Numbered from the stretch's first letter, positions 38,680 to 50,425 are shown. The stretch is DNA of 64,000 bases from Altererythrobacter sp. BO-6 (GCF_011047315.1 NZ_CP049259.1:2275001-2339000); one strand, 5' to 3'. The notes: generated by a model from the letters alone, not told the origin. Translations and numbers: made by a program.

Positions 38680-40481
38680 AGTCCTGCAGTCGCCAGCATC
38701 GCGCTGCCGCCTTTCTCTGCGCCATCGGCAAACTGCCGGAACATGGCAAAAATTTCACGGCCAACGCCCATTGCCGGGCGCGGATCGGGTGCGGCGTCGC
38801 GCGCATCAAGGTCTGCTGTGGTCGAGAGTTCTCCAGTCACCGCGCAGACTTTCACCAAATCTCCATCTCGCAGCTTGGCGAGCGGGCCGCTGCCCAGTGC
38901 TTCCGGCGTCACATGGATCGCCGCCGGCACCTTGCCCGAAGCGCCTGACATGCGCCCGTCGGTGACCAGCGCCACGCGATACCCGCGATCCTGCAGCACG
39001 CCCAGCGGCGGGGTCAGCTTGTGCAGTTCGGGCATGCCGTTGGCGCGCGGACCCTGGAAGCGGACCACGACCACCACATCCTTGTCGAGCTCGCCCGCCT
39101 TGAAGGCCGCGGCAACCGATGCCTGGTCTTCAAATACGCGGCAGGGCGCTTCGATCGTCCAGCGCTCGCGCTCGACCGCCGAGCTCTTGAAGCAGCCGCG
39201 GCCGAGGTTGCCCTGCACCAGCCGCATCCCGCCGTCGGGCTGGAACGGATCGCTCGCCGGGCGCAGCATGGTATCATCGCCACTTTCGCCGACTTCGCGC
39301 CAGACTAGGTCCTCGCCGTCGAGGCCGGGTTCTTTGGCGTAGTCGGCCAGGTCGCCATCCCACACCGTCAGGATGTCGCGATGGGCCAGCCCTTCGCTCA
39401 GCAGCGTGCCGATGACATAGCCCATGCCGCCCGCGTCGTGGAAATGGTTCACGTCGCCCGAGCCGTTGGGATAGACCCGCGCCACCAGCGGTACAACGCT
39501 CGACAGCTCGCTCAAATCGTCCCAGTCGAACTGCACGCCCGCCGCGCGCGCCATCGCCGGGATATGGATCGCATGGTTGGTCGATCCGCCAGTCGCGAGC
39601 AGGCCGATCGCGGCATTGATGATCGCCTTTTCGTCGACGCATTTGGCCATGGTGCGTTCCCGCGTGCCGGCAAGGGCCGCGATCCGGTGAACCGCCGCCC
39701 GGTCGAGCGCCTGGCGCAGCTTCGTGCCCGGCTGGATAAAGGCGGAGCCGGGGATGTGCAGCCCCATCATCTCCATCATCATCTGGTTCGAATTGGCAGT
39801 GCCGTAGAAGGTGCAAGTGCCGGGCGAATGGTAACTGCCCATTTCGCTCGCGAGCAGCTCGTCCCGGCCCACCTTGCCTTCGGCATAGAGCTGGCGCACG
39901 CGCTGCTTTTCCTTGTTGGCGACGCCGCTGGGCATCGGGCCGGACGGCACGAAGACGGCGGGCAAATGGCCGAACCGCAGCGCGCCGATCATCAGCCCGG
40001 GCACGATCTTGTCGCAAATGCCAAGCAGCGCCATCCCGTCATACATCGCGTGGCTGAGCGCGACCCCGGTCGAGAGCGCGATCACGTCACGGCTGAACAG
40101 CGACAGCTCCATGCCGTCTTCGCCCTGCGTCACCCCGTCGCACATCGCGGGGGTACCGCCCGCGACTTGCGCGGTGGCGCCCACTTCGCGGGCATAGATC
40201 TTCATCCGTTCGGGGTAACGACCATAAGGCTGATGCGCGGACAGCATGTCGTTATAGGCGGTGACGATGCCGATATTGGGCGCACCGCCCGCCTTCATCG
40301 TCGCCTGGTCATCCAGCGCCCCGGCAAAGGCGTGGGCGAGGTTGGAACAGGAGACCTGGCTGCGATCGGGCGCGCGATCGGCCTCGCGCTCCATCAGGTC
40401 GAGATAGGCCTGGCGGCTGCCGCGCGATTTTTCGATCACCCGCTGGGTGACTTTCGCGATGGTGGGGTTGAGATCACTCAT
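38676..40481 (-). CDS. edd: Phosphogluconate dehydratase
   Basis: A 601-aa IlvD/Edd-family iron-sulphur enzyme converting 6-phosphogluconate to KDPG. Family landmarks are [68 protein letters not shown] and the C-terminal [23 protein letters not shown]. The cluster cysteines in these segments are intact. It overlaps zwf by 8 nt upstream and glk by 4 nt downstream, within one operon. Confidence 0.96.
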   Translation of the reverse strand: MSDLNPTIAKVTQRVIEKSRGSRQAYLDLMEREADRAPDRSQVSCSNLAHAFAGALDDQATMKAGGAPNIGIVTAYNDMLSAHQPYGRYPERMKIYAREVGATAQVAGGTPAMCDGVTQGEDGMELSLFSRDVIALSTGVALSHAMYDGMALLGICDKIVPGLMIGALRFGHLPAVFVPSGPMPSGVANKEKQRVRQLYAEGKVGRDELLASEMGSYHSPGTCTFYGTANSNQMMMEMMGLHIPGSAFIQPGTKLRQALDRAAVHRIAALAGTRERTMAKCVDEKAIINAAIGLLATGGSTNHAIHIPAMARAAGVQFDWDDLSELSSVVPLVARVYPNGSGDVNHFHDAGGMGYVIGTLLSEGLAHRDILTVWDGDLADYAKEPGLDGEDLVWREVGESGDDTMLRPASDPFQPDGGMRLVQGNLGRGCFKSSAVERERWTIEAPCRVFEDQASVAAAFKAGELDKDVVVVVRFQGPRANGMPELHKLTPPLGVLQDRGYRVALVTDGRMSGASGKVPAAIHVTPEALGSGPLAKLRDGDLVKVCAVTGELSTTADLDARDAAPDPRPAMGVGREIFAMFRQFADGAEKGGSAMLATAGL

Positions 40482-41937
40482 GCCAGCTCACTCCGTCACG
40501 CTCGGCCAGGGCAATTGCGGCGCTCGGCCCCCAGCTGCCGGCGGTATAGGTCTTGGGTTTCAGGCCATCGGCCTGCCAGCCAGCGCGGATCGCATCGATC
40601 CACTGCCATTGCGCCTCCACCTCGTCGCGGCGGACGAACAGCGTCTGGTCGCCTTCGATCAGGTCGAGCAGCAGTCGTTCATAGGCGATCCGCCGCACCT
40701 TGCCGGAAAAGGCATCGGCCATGGCGATGTTGAGCGGAACTTGCCGCAAGCGGATGCCTTCGCGGTCAAGCCCGGGCACCTTGGCCATCAGCGACAGGGT
40801 GATGTTTTCTTCGGGCTGGATACCGATCACCAGCCGGTTGGGCTGCATGGTCGCGCCTTTGCCGGCGAAGATCGAATGCGGAACGCAACGGAACTGGACG
40901 ACGATTTCCGTCACGCGTTCGGGCAGGCGCTTGCCGGTGCGCAGGTAGAACGGCACGCCTTTCCAGCGCCAGTTGTCGACGTGGGACTTGATCGCGACGA
41001 AGGTTTCCGTGTCCGAATCCTTGCCCAGTTCTTCGTCATAGCCGGGCACCGCCTGCCCGCCGATCGCCCCGGCGCGATACTGCCCGGTCACTGTCTCGCC
41101 GGATTCGACCCCACGCAGCGCCCGCAGCACCTTGACCTTTTCGTCGCGCACGGCGGTGGCATCGAAACTGCCGGGCGGCTCCATCGCCACCAGCGCCAGC
41201 AGCTGCAGCATATGGTTCTGCACCATGTCGCGCAGCGCGCCGCTGTCATCGTAATAGGCGACCCGCGATTCCAGCCCGACCGTTTCCGCCACGGTGATCT
41301 GGACATGGTCGATATGCGCCGCATTCCAGATCGGCTCGAACATCAGATTGGCGAAGCGCAGCGCTAGCAGGTTCTGCACCGTTTCCTTGCCCAGATAGTG
41401 GTCGATCCGGAAAATCCGGTCTTCCGGGAAGGCGGAAGCGACCGCATCATTGATTTCGCAGCTGCTCGCGAGGTCTGTCCCCAGCGGTTTTTCGAGGCAC
41501 ATCCGGACGTTGGCACCATCCAGTCCCGCATGCTGCAGTCCCTTGATGGTCGGCTCGAACAGGCTGGGCGCGGTCGACAGGAAAATGGCGAGGCCATGCT
41601 TGGGGTCGCCGACCTTTTCAGCCAGCGCCTCGTAGCCTTCCAGCGTAGTCGCATCGAGCGACTGGTAGCTGAGCCGGTTGAGGAAATCGGCCATCCCGCC
41701 GCGCCGCTCGGCCGGCAGGTATTTTTCCAGCGCTTCACGGGCGAAATTGCGAAACTCATGGTCCGTCATCGGGGACCTTGCGGTGCCGATGATCCGAAGG
41801 TCTTCGTGAATCAGCTCGTCCGCGTGCAGTGCGCATAGCGAAGGCAGCAGCATCCGCTGCGACAGGTCACCGGTCGCGCCGAACAGCAGCAACCGGTCGG
41901 CGGTGAAGCCGCTTCCGGTGATCGAGGCTACATTCAT
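40474..41937 (-). CDS. zwf: Glucose-6-phosphate 1-dehydrogenase
   Basis: A 487-aa enzyme oxidising glucose-6-phosphate to 6-phosphogluconolactone with NADP or [21 protein letters not shown] is the nucleotide site and [22 protein letters not shown] carries the active-site DHYLGKE. ATG 41937 (MNVASITG) follows 'gggagaagcgagcag' and gives the usual length; the frame runs on to 42009 without support. It is first of the operon zwf-edd-glk-eda-ppc. No 6-phosphogluconolactonase gene is included, so that step must be encoded elsewhere or be spontaneous. The LacI-type regulator is divergent, 123 nt away. Confidence 0.96.
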   Translation of the reverse strand: MNVASITGSGFTADRLLLFGATGDLSQRMLLPSLCALHADELIHEDLRIIGTARSPMTDHEFRNFAREALEKYLPAERRGGMADFLNRLSYQSLDATTLEGYEALAEKVGDPKHGLAIFLSTAPSLFEPTIKGLQHAGLDGANVRMCLEKPLGTDLASSCEINDAVASAFPEDRIFRIDHYLGKETVQNLLALRFANLMFEPIWNAAHIDHVQITVAETVGLESRVAYYDDSGALRDMVQNHMLQLLALVAMEPPGSFDATAVRDEKVKVLRALRGVESGETVTGQYRAGAIGGQAVPGYDEELGKDSDTETFVAIKSHVDNWRWKGVPFYLRTGKRLPERVTEIVVQFRCVPHSIFAGKGATMQPNRLVIGIQPEENITLSLMAKVPGLDREGIRLRQVPLNIAMADAFSGKVRRIAYERLLLDLIEGDQTLFVRRDEVEAQWQWIDAIRAGWQADGLKPKTYTAGSWGPSAAIALAERDGVSWHE

Positions 41938-42060
41938 CTGCTCGCTTCTCCCGTGCATCGTGCCATAGACATCTAGCGTGCCAGCCAAATGTCGGCCATA
42001 GCATCGCATAGCTATTCACACGCCGCAAAGCATGAGCGGACGGGGGCAAGGAAAGAGGAT

Positions 42061-43083
42061 ATGGAAACGCCGCGCAAGCCCGTGCGGGTGACCAGTTTCG
42101 ACGTCGCGGAAAAGGCCGGGGTCAGCCAGTCGACGGTGTCGCGCGCACTGTCGGGTTCCTCGGTCATCACCGAAGCGACGCGGGTGCGTGTGCTCGAAGC
42201 AGCGCGCGAGCTGGGCTATTTTGTTGACGAGCGCGCTGCACGCCTGCGGCGCGGCCACACCGGTACGCTTGCCACCGTGGTGATCTGCAAGCCGGGCCAC
42301 AGCGCCAAGGACGTCAATCCGTTCTCCTATGCCCTGCTGGGCGGTATCTGCACTGCAGCGTCAGAACGCGGGCTGGAAGTGCTGGTGTCGCTGCAGGCGG
42401 AGGAAGACCGGCTGTTCGGCCATTATGTGGAGCGCGGCCAGGCCGAGGGGCTGATCGTGATCGGTACCACCGCCAATCGGCCCGCGTGGGAATTTTTCCG
42501 CAAGATAGGCGAAACCAGCCAGCCGGTCGCCTATTGGGGCTCGCCGATGGGCGATCTCGACTGGGTCAGTTCGGACAACCATGCCGGCGCGCGGCTGGCG
42601 GCCGAGCATCTGGCCGATCGCGGCTGCAAGAAACTTGTCTGCATCGGGTCGCATGGCTCGGTCCAGCGCCAGTTTGCCGAACGCACGGACAGTTTTCTCA
42701 CCCGCGCCAAAGAGCTGGGCCTTGATGCACGGCTGGTGTCGATCGAGCAGGGGAAGGACCGGCGCGAGCAAGGTCGCCTGGCGGCTGCGGCCCTGCTGGA
42801 AAGCGGGGAAGCATTCGACGGCGTGTTTGCCGTGTGCGATGCGATCGCCTTCGGCGTGCTCGAAGCCTTTAACGCGGCGGGCGTGAAGGTGCCTGATGCA
42901 GTGAAAGTGGTAGGCTTCGACGGTCTGCCCGCTGGCGAGCTCAGCAATCCTCCGCTGACCTCGATCGAACCCGATCTAGATCTTGCCGGGCGGCTGCTGG
43001 TCGAAGCGGTAACGGCTGAGGACGGGGTGCACCCCAGCATCCGCCGCGTGCCGGTGCGCTTGCTGGAACGCGGCAGCAGCTGA
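42061..43083 (+). CDS. LacI family transcriptional regulator, divergent from the ED operon
   Basis: A 340-aa repressor with an N-terminal LacI-type HTH (VTSFDVAEKAGVSQSTVSRALSGSS, hinge helix RAARLRRGHTGTLA) and a periplasmic-binding-protein-like ligand domain (WVSSDNHAGARLAAEHLADRG, VVGFDGLPAGELSNPPLTSIE). The divergent placement suggests that it controls zwf-edd-glk-eda-ppc in response to a sugar or sugar phosphate. ATG 42061 follows 'ggaaagaggat'. The 123-base intergenic region holds the 8-bp palindrome atagctat but no convincing CG-centred LacI operator. Confidence 0.9.
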   Translation: METPRKPVRVTSFDVAEKAGVSQSTVSRALSGSSVITEATRVRVLEAARELGYFVDERAARLRRGHTGTLATVVICKPGHSAKDVNPFSYALLGGICTAASERGLEVLVSLQAEEDRLFGHYVERGQAEGLIVIGTTANRPAWEFFRKIGETSQPVAYWGSPMGDLDWVSSDNHAGARLAAEHLADRGCKKLVCIGSHGSVQRQFAERTDSFLTRAKELGLDARLVSIEQGKDRREQGRLAAAALLESGEAFDGVFAVCDAIAFGVLEAFNAAGVKVPDAVKVVGFDGLPAGELSNPPLTSIEPDLDLAGRLLVEAVTAEDGVHPSIRRVPVRLLERGSS

Positions 43084-43092
43084 TTCCCCAAG

Positions 43093-44469
43093 TTAGCCGG
43101 TGATGACCCCGAAAAGGTCATGCGCGTCGGCGTCTTCCACTTCGACGCTGACGATGTCACCCTGCTTTAGCGAGGCCGGGACATTGCGAAGATAGACCGC
43201 GCCGTCGATCTCCGGCGCATCGGCCTGTGAACGCCCTGTCGCGCCAATGTCGCCATCTTCGTCGGGTTCGCCGACCTCGTCGATGATGACGGGCAGCACC
43301 TTGCCGATCTTCGCCTGCAATTTCGCCGCGCTGATCCGCTCGGTCACTTCCATGATCCGGGCGTAGCGCTCTTCCTTGACCGCTTCGGGCACCGGATCGG
43401 GTAGAGCATTGGCCGCTGCGCCTTCGACCGGTTCGAAGCGGAAGGCGCCGACCCGGTCAAGCTGCGCTTCTTCGAGCCAGTCGAGCAGGTAGCGGAAATC
43501 GTCCTCGGTCTCGCCGGGGAAGCCGACCACGAAGCTGGAACGGACCGCGATATCAGGGCAGATTTCGCGCCAGCTCTTGAGCCGTTCAAGCACCTTGGCC
43601 TCATTCGCCGGGCGCTTCATGGCGCGCAACACCGATGGCGATGCGTGCTGGAACGGGATGTCGAGATAGGGCGTCAGCAGCCCTTCCGCCATCAGGGGGA
43701 TCACCGCATCAACATGCGGGTAGGGGTAGACATAGTGCAGCCGCACCCAGGGGGTCTCGCCTCCCGGAGTGCGCAACTGGCCCAGTTCGCGGGCCAGGTC
43801 GGTCATATGCGCGCGGACAGGGCGGCCTTTCCACTCGCGTTCTTCATGCCGGATATCGACGCCATAGGCAGAGGTATCCTGACTGATCACCAGCAGTTCC
43901 TTCGTCCCAGCCGCAACCAGCTTTTCCGCTTCGCGCAGTACGGCATCGACCCGGCGGCTGGCGAGCTTGCCGCGCAGCTGCGGGATAATGCAAAAGGCGC
44001 AGGAGTGGTTGCAGCCTTCGCTGATCTTCAGATAGCTGTAGTGGCGTGGGGTGAGCTTAATGTCCGGCTGCGGGATCAGGTCGATGAAAGGACCCTGCGA
44101 AGGCGGCGCGGCCTCGTGCACGGCTTCGACCACCTGCTCGTATTGATGCGCGCCGGTAACCGCCAGGACCTGCGGGTATTTGGCGCGGATCACATCCGCT
44201 TCCTCGCCCATGCAGCCGGTGACGATCACCCGGCCGTTCTCGGCGATCGCTTCGCCGATCGCGGCGAGGCTTTCTTCCTTAGCGGAATCAAGGAAGCCGC
44301 AGGTGTTGACCAGCACCACGTCCGCCCCGGCGTAATCGGGGCTCATCGCATAGCCGTCGGCGCGCAGCCGGGTAAGGATGCGCTCGGAATCGACCAGCGC
44401 CTTGGGGCAGCCGAGGGAAACCATGCCGACCTTCTTCTGGTCGGGGATCAAGGTGGACGTAGTGCTCAT
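43093..44469 (-). CDS. rimO: Ribosomal protein uS12 methylthiotransferase RimO
   Basis: A 458-aa radical-SAM enzyme that methylthiolates Asp of ribosomal protein S12. The N-terminal UPF0004 domain supplies three Cys for the auxiliary cluster ([35 protein letters not shown]). The radical-SAM CxxxCxxC is in [22 protein letters not shown]. The SLGCPK/CGF wording fits RimO rather than MiaB. A C-terminal TRAM domain follows (PVIIDE...). It is downstream of the potassium channel gene with a 40-nt gap. Confidence 0.94.
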   Translation of the reverse strand: MSTTSTLIPDQKKVGMVSLGCPKALVDSERILTRLRADGYAMSPDYAGADVVLVNTCGFLDSAKEESLAAIGEAIAENGRVIVTGCMGEEADVIRAKYPQVLAVTGAHQYEQVVEAVHEAAPPSQGPFIDLIPQPDIKLTPRHYSYLKISEGCNHSCAFCIIPQLRGKLASRRVDAVLREAEKLVAAGTKELLVISQDTSAYGVDIRHEEREWKGRPVRAHMTDLARELGQLRTPGGETPWVRLHYVYPYPHVDAVIPLMAEGLLTPYLDIPFQHASPSVLRAMKRPANEAKVLERLKSWREICPDIAVRSSFVVGFPGETEDDFRYLLDWLEEAQLDRVGAFRFEPVEGAAANALPDPVPEAVKEERYARIMEVTERISAAKLQAKIGKVLPVIIDEVGEPDEDGDIGATGRSQADAPEIDGAVYLRNVPASLKQGDIVSVEVEDADAHDLFGVITG

Positions 44470-44509
44470 AGACGGCGCGCCCCTACACCAGCGCGGCGAC
44501 TTGCGCCAG

Positions 44510-45586
44510 CTAGGCTTTGCCGTTCCCGGTCGGGACGATTTCGACGATCACATCGCCTTTCTTGAGGCTCTGGCATTCGGCTTCCCAGAAACCGAGCGCT
44601 TCGCCATCGCGGTAAATCCTGAGCCCGCGCCCGCCGCTCGTCAGTGCGTCGATCGCGCAACCGCATTCATCGTCAGTGATTTCGCGTTCGACCAGCTGGA
44701 CGCGGCCCGTTACCGAAGCAAGATCGGCCAGGTAATCGGCGATATGCGCGCCGCGTGCGCTGCCCGCGAGCAGCAAGCCGGTAAAGCGCACCGGGTTGAT
44801 CACGGTATTGGCGCCAGCTTGCCGCGCGAGCGATTCATTGTCATCCGCGCGCACCACCACGCTGATCGGCACATCGGGCGCGAGCGCGCGCACCGTCAGC
44901 ACGATCAGGATCGAAGTGTCGTCGCGTCCGGCGGACACCAGCACGCGCTGGGCGCTGGCTATGCGCACGGCATCGAGTGTGGCATCGCGCGTCGCATCGG
45001 CGGCCATGACATTGCAGCCCAGCTTTTCGGCCTCGGTGAGCCGCTCCTCGCTGGGATCGACCACCACGATATTGTGCGGATCGACCCCGCGCTCGATCAG
45101 TTCGTGCACGCTTTCGGAGCCGGACACGCCGAACCCCAGCACGACAATGTGATCGGCAAGAGTTTCCTGGATACGTTCCATGCGCCACTTCTCCCAGCTG
45201 CGCTTGATGATGAAATTATAGGCCGTGCCAACGAAAATGAAGAACACGGCAAAGCGGATCGGCGTGACGATGATCGCTTCGATCATCCGCGCGCGGTCAG
45301 TCACCGGGGCGATATCGCCGAAGCCCGTGGTGGTGATCGAGATCATCGTGAAATAGACGATGTCCGAAAAGCTCACTTCGCCATCCACGCTGTCGCGCAG
45401 GCCACCGCGATCGAACCAGTGGATCAACACCACAAAGAACACCAGCGCCAGCGCCAGGCCGATGCGGATGAAGAAATCGCCCCATACGGGCACTTTCACC
45501 GCGCGCCTTAGTGGCTTGAAGTGCGGCCCGCGATAATGGCGCGGCGGCCGGGCGGGGACGATCCGGTCGAGCTGTTTCTCCGTCAC
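44510..45586 (-). CDS. Potassium channel with RCK/TrkA-N domain
   Basis: A 358-aa inner-membrane protein. Two membrane helices ([21 protein letters not shown] and [18 protein letters not shown]) flank a pore loop [13 protein letters not shown], a variant of the TVGYGD selectivity filter. A Rossmann RCK domain follows ([40 protein letters not shown]), then a TrkA-C-like end. A two-helix channel with one RCK domain forms tetramers gated by a nucleotide or ion. It lies 13 nt after surE. Confidence 0.88.
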   Translation of the reverse strand: MTEKQLDRIVPARPPRHYRGPHFKPLRRAVKVPVWGDFFIRIGLALALVFFVVLIHWFDRGGLRDSVDGEVSFSDIVYFTMISITTTGFGDIAPVTDRARMIEAIIVTPIRFAVFFIFVGTAYNFIIKRSWEKWRMERIQETLADHIVVLGFGVSGSESVHELIERGVDPHNIVVVDPSEERLTEAEKLGCNVMAADATRDATLDAVRIASAQRVLVSAGRDDTSILIVLTVRALAPDVPISVVVRADDNESLARQAGANTVINPVRFTGLLLAGSARGAHIADYLADLASVTGRVQLVEREITDDECGCAIDALTSGGRGLRIYRDGEALGFWEAECQSLKKGDVIVEIVPTGNGKA

Positions 45587-45599
45587 ACCCTCTGCCTTA

Positions 45600-46364
45600 C
45601 TATCCGCCGAAGCGCTGCGCCAGCCCGGAGAGCGAAGCGTGATGGGTCAGATCGAGCTGGAGCGGGGTGACCGAAACATGGCCTTCGCCGATCGCTTCAA
45701 GGTCAGTGCCATGGTCGGGCGTATGCTCGATCGCGTCGAGCCCGAACCAGTAATAGCGCTGGCCGCGCGGATCGCGCCCTTCGATCACCGAAGCGCGGGC
45801 ATAATCGTGGAAGCCCTGCCGCACCACGCGGATGCCGCGCACCTCTTCCGGGGCGAGGCAGGGGAAATTGACCGTCACCAGCGTGCGCGGTTCGAACGGG
45901 GCGCCGATCAGTGGCTGGATCACCTTGGGGCCCCATTCGCGCGCGGTGGCAAAGCGATCACCCCAGGCCGGGCGTTCCTGCTTCATCACCTGGCTCAACG
46001 CGATCGACCGGATCCCGGCCAGCGCGCCTTCCATCGCGGCGGAGACCGTGCCCGAATAGGTGATGTCGTCGCCCAGATTGGCACCCGCATTGATGCCCGA
46101 CAGGATCAGGTCGGGCGGGCTGTCGAGCACCTGCTTGAGCCCGATCGAGACCGCATCGGTTGGCGTGCCGGTGACCGAAAAGCGCCGCTCGGCATGTTTG
46201 CGCAGCCGCACCGGCAGCGACAGGGTGAGCGAATGGCCCGCGCCGGTCTGGTTGTCGGATGGCGCACATACCCACACATCGTCGCTCAGTTGCCGGGCGA
46301 TTTCCTCAAGCAGCGCGATGCCAGGGGCATGGATGCCATCGTCATTGGTAACGAGGATGCGCAT
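45600..46364 (-). CDS. surE: 5'/3'-nucleotidase SurE
   Basis: A 254-aa metal-dependent nucleoside monophosphatase. It begins [21 protein letters not shown] (the metal-binding Asp-Asp pair) and has the diagnostic SGINAGANLGDDITYSGTVSAAMEG. Its start codon overlaps the serS stop by one base (TGATG), so translation is coupled. serS-surE pairing is common in alphaproteobacteria, often followed by pcm, which is absent here. Confidence 0.95.
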   Translation of the reverse strand: MRILVTNDDGIHAPGIALLEEIARQLSDDVWVCAPSDNQTGAGHSLTLSLPVRLRKHAERRFSVTGTPTDAVSIGLKQVLDSPPDLILSGINAGANLGDDITYSGTVSAAMEGALAGIRSIALSQVMKQERPAWGDRFATAREWGPKVIQPLIGAPFEPRTLVTVNFPCLAPEEVRGIRVVRQGFHDYARASVIEGRDPRGQRYYWFGLDAIEHTPDHGTDLEAIGEGHVSVTPLQLDLTHHASLSGLAQRFGG

Positions 46365-47659
46365 CAGGTGCCCATTCTCTCTTGGGTGGTCTCCAGCCTG
46401 GTGACGCCGCCCATGTATGGCGCGAGCGCCTCCGGCACGATCACGCTGCCGTCTGCCTGCTGGTAGTTCTCGATTACTGCCACCAGCGTGCGCCCGACCG
46501 CCAGGCCCGATCCGTTGAGCGTATGGACGAAGGCGGTCTTCTTTTCACCCTCGGGGCGATAGCGCGCATTCATGCGTCTCGCCTGGAATTCGCCGCACCA
46601 GCTGACCGAGCTGATCTCGCGATAGGCGCCCTGGCCGGGCAGCCACACCTCGAGGTCGAACGTCTTGCGGGCGCCAAAGCCCATGTCGCCGGTGCAGAGC
46701 AGCATTTTGCGATAGGGCAGGCCCAGCGCTTCGAGCACGCCCTCAGCGCTCTTCACCATATGCTCATGCTCAGTCGCGGCGTCCTCGGCACGGCAGATGC
46801 TGACCAGCTCGACCTTTTCGAACTGGTGCTGGCGGATGAAGCCGCGGGTGTCCTTGCCCGCTGCGCCCGCTTCGCTGCGGAAACAGGGGGTGAGTGCGGT
46901 CATGCGGATCGGCGTGGAGAGATCGTCGATGATCTGCTCGCGCACCGCGTTGGTCAGCGAAACTTCGGCGGTGGGGATGAGCCAGCGGTCATCGGTGGTG
47001 CGGAAATTGTCTTCCGCGAATTTGGGCAGCTGGCCGGTGCCGTAGAGCGATTCCCCGCGCACCAGCAGCGGCGGCGCGCATTCTGTATAGCCGTTTTCAC
47101 TCGTCTGCTTGTCCAGCATGAATTGCGCCAGCGCGCGGTGCATCCTTGCCATGCCGCCCTTCAGGAAAGTGAAGCGGGCGCCGCTGATCATCGCGCCGGT
47201 TTCGAAATCCATCCCCAGCGCCGGCGCGATATCAGCGTGTTCCTGCGGCGTGAAATCGAACTGCGGCTGCTCGCCCCAGCGGCTCACTTCCACATTGTCG
47301 TTCTCGTCCGTGCCTTCGGGCACATCGTTGGCGGGCAGGTTTGGGATCGCTGCCAGCAAATCCTCGAGCTGGCGGTCCGCCGCGCGGCCGGTTTCTTCCA
47401 GCGCGGGCAGTACTTCTTTCAATTCAGCAACTTCGGCCTTTAGCGCTTCGGCCGTGTCTTTGTCGCCCTTGGCCATGGCCTGGCCAATCAGCTTGGAGGC
47501 TTCGTTGCGGCGGTTCTGCGCTTCCTGCAGGCTCGTGGCGGCGGCGCGGCGCACCTCGTCCGCCTCGAGCAGATGGGCGGCAACCGGCTCCAGCCCGCGC
47601 TTTGCCAGCGCGGCATCGAAAGCTTCAGGGGTTTCGCGGATAAAGCGGATATCGTGCAT
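46364..47659 (-). CDS. serS: Seryl-tRNA synthetase
   Basis: A 431-aa class II synthetase. The N-terminal long coiled-coil arm (about residues 30-105) binds the tRNA-Ser variable arm. Class motif 2 reads [24 protein letters not shown] and motif 3 is in [19 protein letters not shown]. It starts [25 protein letters not shown], the standard N-terminus. It is first of serS-surE-channel-rimO on the minus strand. Confidence 0.97.
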   Translation of the reverse strand: MHDIRFIRETPEAFDAALAKRGLEPVAAHLLEADEVRRAAATSLQEAQNRRNEASKLIGQAMAKGDKDTAEALKAEVAELKEVLPALEETGRAADRQLEDLLAAIPNLPANDVPEGTDENDNVEVSRWGEQPQFDFTPQEHADIAPALGMDFETGAMISGARFTFLKGGMARMHRALAQFMLDKQTSENGYTECAPPLLVRGESLYGTGQLPKFAEDNFRTTDDRWLIPTAEVSLTNAVREQIIDDLSTPIRMTALTPCFRSEAGAAGKDTRGFIRQHQFEKVELVSICRAEDAATEHEHMVKSAEGVLEALGLPYRKMLLCTGDMGFGARKTFDLEVWLPGQGAYREISSVSWCGEFQARRMNARYRPEGEKKTAFVHTLNGSGLAVGRTLVAVIENYQQADGSVIVPEALAPYMGGVTRLETTQERMGT

Positions 47660-47711
47660 GGGCAGGGCCTATGCACCAGCGGCATAGGCATTTCCAGCTA
47701 CGATTCCGCAA

Positions 47712-47906
47712 TCATTTACGCCGCTGGCAGGTGCTTAGCCCGAAAATCGAGTAGGCCGGGCATCTGCGGGTAAGACCGGTCAGAAGCGGAACAAGTCCGA
47801 TCCAGCCCCAGGGCGTCTGCGGACCCACAAAGACCATCGCAATCAGCGCCAGGCCCACTACCAATCTCAGGATGCGATCCATATTGCCCACGTTGACCGA
47901 CAGCAT
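47712..47906 (-). CDS. DUF2892 (YgaP transmembrane-like) small membrane protein
   Basis: A 64-aa protein, MLSVNVGNMDRILRLVVGLA..., with two short hydrophobic segments (LRLVVGLALIAMVFVG and WIGLVPLLTGLTRRCPAY) and a C-terminal Cys pair (RRCPAYSIFGLSTCQ). This matches the DUF2892 domain found alone or fused to rhodanese in YgaP. ATG 47906 has a strong ribosome site (aaaggagaagcgtg); the longer frame to 48032 has none. Confidence 0.85.
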   Translation of the reverse strand: MLSVNVGNMDRILRLVVGLALIAMVFVGPQTPWGWIGLVPLLTGLTRRCPAYSIFGLSTCQRRK

Positions 47907-48043
47907 CACGCTTCTCCTTTGACCAATGGAGCAATCCTGCCACGATTTGCGCAGCAGTTCATTGATCAGGATCAATCGTATCCGAATGGGGTTCGGGCCG
48001 GCGGCTTCATGGGAGGGGATGCCGCCGGCCACAGGGAGGGAGG

Positions 48044-50389
48044 CTAGAAGTTGAGCGTACCCGTCACGAACACCTGGCGCGGATTGCCGTAGAAGGCGGT
48101 CAGCGTGCCTTCGGGGCCCAGTGTCGGGACAACCGGAGCGCCATTGGTACCCGGGATGATCGCACCGGTCGTGGGGTTGACTGCCACGAAGGTATAGCCG
48201 CTGGTCTTGTATTCCTTGTCCAGCAGGTTCTTGCCGTAGACCCCGATCGTCCAGCGGTTGCCCGGTGCCTTGTAGACCAGGCTGGCATCGACCAGCGCAT
48301 AGCCGTCCTGGTCAAGATATGGATTGGGGATTTCGAACTGGTAGGTCTTGCTGCGATAGCTGACGCCCACATTCATGAAGACGTCGGCCTCGCCCACCGG
48401 CATGGTATAGCTGAGGTTGGCCGATCCGGTGAACTCGGGCGTGTTCTGCACCTTGCGGAATTCGGCCACATCGGTGGGCGTGTTGCCGATATTGGTGATA
48501 TATTCGTCATACTGGGCGTCGACCCAGCCTGCGGTCACCGCCAGGTTGAAGCCATTGCCGAAGCGCGCATTGCCTTCGAATTCCAGCCCCTTGATCGTGG
48601 CCTTGCCGGCGTTTGAAACTACCCCGCAGAAACTGGGCAGGCCGGAAACGGTGCAGGCGACAGAGCCGGGGATCTGCACGTCGGTATAGTCGGCATAGAA
48701 GGCTGCGACCGCGACATTCACTGCGCCGCCCGCCAGCGAGCCCTTGTAGCCCACTTCGTAGCTGTCGACCTGCTCGGGCCGGAAGCTCAGGAACTGGGCG
48801 ATTTCGGCGTCGGACCTCGTGCCGTTGTTATCAAGGTCGGGCGCGTTCGTACCCACGCCGCGCGGGTCAAACCCGCCGCCTTTGAAGCCTTGCGAATAGC
48901 TGGCGTAGATATTGTGATCGGGCGTCGGCATGAAGCTGATCGAAGCGCGCGGGGTGAACTTCTTGAAGTCGCGCGAACCGTCGAAATTGGTGCTGGGCGC
49001 GCCGAACGGAATACCTAGCCCGCCGAACTCAGGCGAACCGCCGCCCAGGTAATTCTGGCGCAGGATTTCAGCGGAGCGTTCGTCCCAGGTGTAACGCCCG
49101 CCGACCGAAACCGAAATCTGTTCGGTCACATCGAAGGTGAAGTCGCCGAACACGGCATAGGTTTCCGTGTCGACATTGGCCTCGGTATAGGCGGTGAGGC
49201 CGGCAAAGGCCGTGAACAGGCGCACGTCGAACAGTGTGTCCGCCTTGGCGTCGAGGTAATAGAAGCCCAGCAGGCCGGACAGCGGCCCGTCATTGTCCCA
49301 CAGCAGCTGCACTTCCTGGCTCAGCTGCTCGTTGAGGTAACGGCCCGGCACGTCAAGATCGACTGCAGGGAGCGCGTCGAAGTCGATCGGCGTATCGCTG
49401 GTATCCTTGCGCCATGCCGAGATCGAACGAAGCTGCAGCGCATCCGACAGGTCGATTTCGGCATTCATCATCACGCCATAGGCTTCGACGTCCTGTTCGG
49501 GATCGTTCAGCCCGCCGCGCGTATCGAACACGTTCTTGAGCACAGGGGCGCCCGAAACGAGGCCCGGGATCAGGCGGTGGCCGCCACGCGGATTGCTCTT
49601 GTCGCGCGTGTAGTCGCCTTGGATGCGCAGGAACACTGGCTCGCCATAGCCGCCCATTTCCATGCTCAGCCGGCCGGCCCAGATATCCTTGTTGTAGTTC
49701 TCGAGCCCGGTGGTGAGGTTGTCACCAAAGCCGCCGCGCGACAGGCGCGCGACTGACCCGCCGACCCGCACCAGGTCGCTCACCGGTGCGCCGACCGAAA
49801 CCACGCCTTCAGCCTGGTCGTAAGTGCCATAGGTTGCGCGGGCTTTCAGTGTGACATCCTGCGGCAGGCGCTTGGTGACATATTTCACCGCGCCGCCAAT
49901 GGTGTTGCGGCCATAAAGCGTGCCCTGGGGCCCGCGCAGCACTTCGATCCGCTCGACGTCATAGATGTCGAGCACGGCGGCCTGCGGACGGTTGAGATAG
50001 ACATCGTCGAGATAGATGCCGACGCCTTGTTCGAAGCCCGAAACCGGGTCCTGCTGGCCGATGCCGCGGATGAAGGCGGAGAGGGTGGAATTGGTGGCGC
50101 GCGAAGTCTCGAGCGTCACATTGGGGGCCAGGTTGCCGACATCGGTCAGGTCGAGCGCGCCCTGGTCAGCCAGTTGCTGGCCGGAAATTGCGGTGACGGC
50201 GATCGGCACATCAATCGCGCGTTCCTCGCGCCGGCGTGCGGTGACGATGATGACATTGCCTTCCTCGCCCGTGCTGGCTTCGGGCATGCCATTACCGGCG
50301 TCCTGCGCTGAAGCGGGCGCGGCCACGAGGGCAGCGGCGGCGCAGCCAACCAGGAATGCGCTGCGGCGAATCAAAACGGCGGAATTCAT
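48044..50389 (-). CDS. TonB-dependent receptor (sphingomonad type)
   Basis: A 781-aa outer-membrane receptor. It has a signal peptide ending PASAQDA, a TonB box region (NVIIVTARRREERAIDVP), a plug domain (LSAFIRGIGQQDP, GVGIYLDDVYLNRPQ, EVLRGPQGTLYGRNTIGGAV) and a beta-barrel finishing in Phe (GTLNF). The plug wording is that of the large family that expands in Sphingomonadales for varied organic substrates rather than classical siderophores. 'gggaggagatcaccg' precedes the ATG. It is divergent from a TetR regulator, with an inverted repeat between them. The ligand is unknown. Confidence 0.9.
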   Translation of the reverse strand: MNSAVLIRRSAFLVGCAAAALVAAPASAQDAGNGMPEASTGEEGNVIIVTARRREERAIDVPIAVTAISGQQLADQGALDLTDVGNLAPNVTLETSRATNSTLSAFIRGIGQQDPVSGFEQGVGIYLDDVYLNRPQAAVLDIYDVERIEVLRGPQGTLYGRNTIGGAVKYVTKRLPQDVTLKARATYGTYDQAEGVVSVGAPVSDLVRVGGSVARLSRGGFGDNLTTGLENYNKDIWAGRLSMEMGGYGEPVFLRIQGDYTRDKSNPRGGHRLIPGLVSGAPVLKNVFDTRGGLNDPEQDVEAYGVMMNAEIDLSDALQLRSISAWRKDTSDTPIDFDALPAVDLDVPGRYLNEQLSQEVQLLWDNDGPLSGLLGFYYLDAKADTLFDVRLFTAFAGLTAYTEANVDTETYAVFGDFTFDVTEQISVSVGGRYTWDERSAEILRQNYLGGGSPEFGGLGIPFGAPSTNFDGSRDFKKFTPRASISFMPTPDHNIYASYSQGFKGGGFDPRGVGTNAPDLDNNGTRSDAEIAQFLSFRPEQVDSYEVGYKGSLAGGAVNVAVAAFYADYTDVQIPGSVACTVSGLPSFCGVVSNAGKATIKGLEFEGNARFGNGFNLAVTAGWVDAQYDEYITNIGNTPTDVAEFRKVQNTPEFTGSANLSYTMPVGEADVFMNVGVSYRSKTYQFEIPNPYLDQDGYALVDASLVYKAPGNRWTIGVYGKNLLDKEYKTSGYTFVAVNPTTGAIIPGTNGAPVVPTLGPEGTLTAFYGNPRQVFVTGTLNF

Positions 50390-50425
50390 CGGTGATCTCC
50401 TCCCAAAACTCTTTCCTCCCCAATA

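Noticed and set aside
41938..42060. LacI-type operator between zwf and its regulator
   Set aside because: Only short near-repeats (gccatag twice) and the 8-bp palindrome atagctat are visible; no CG-centred LacI palindrome.
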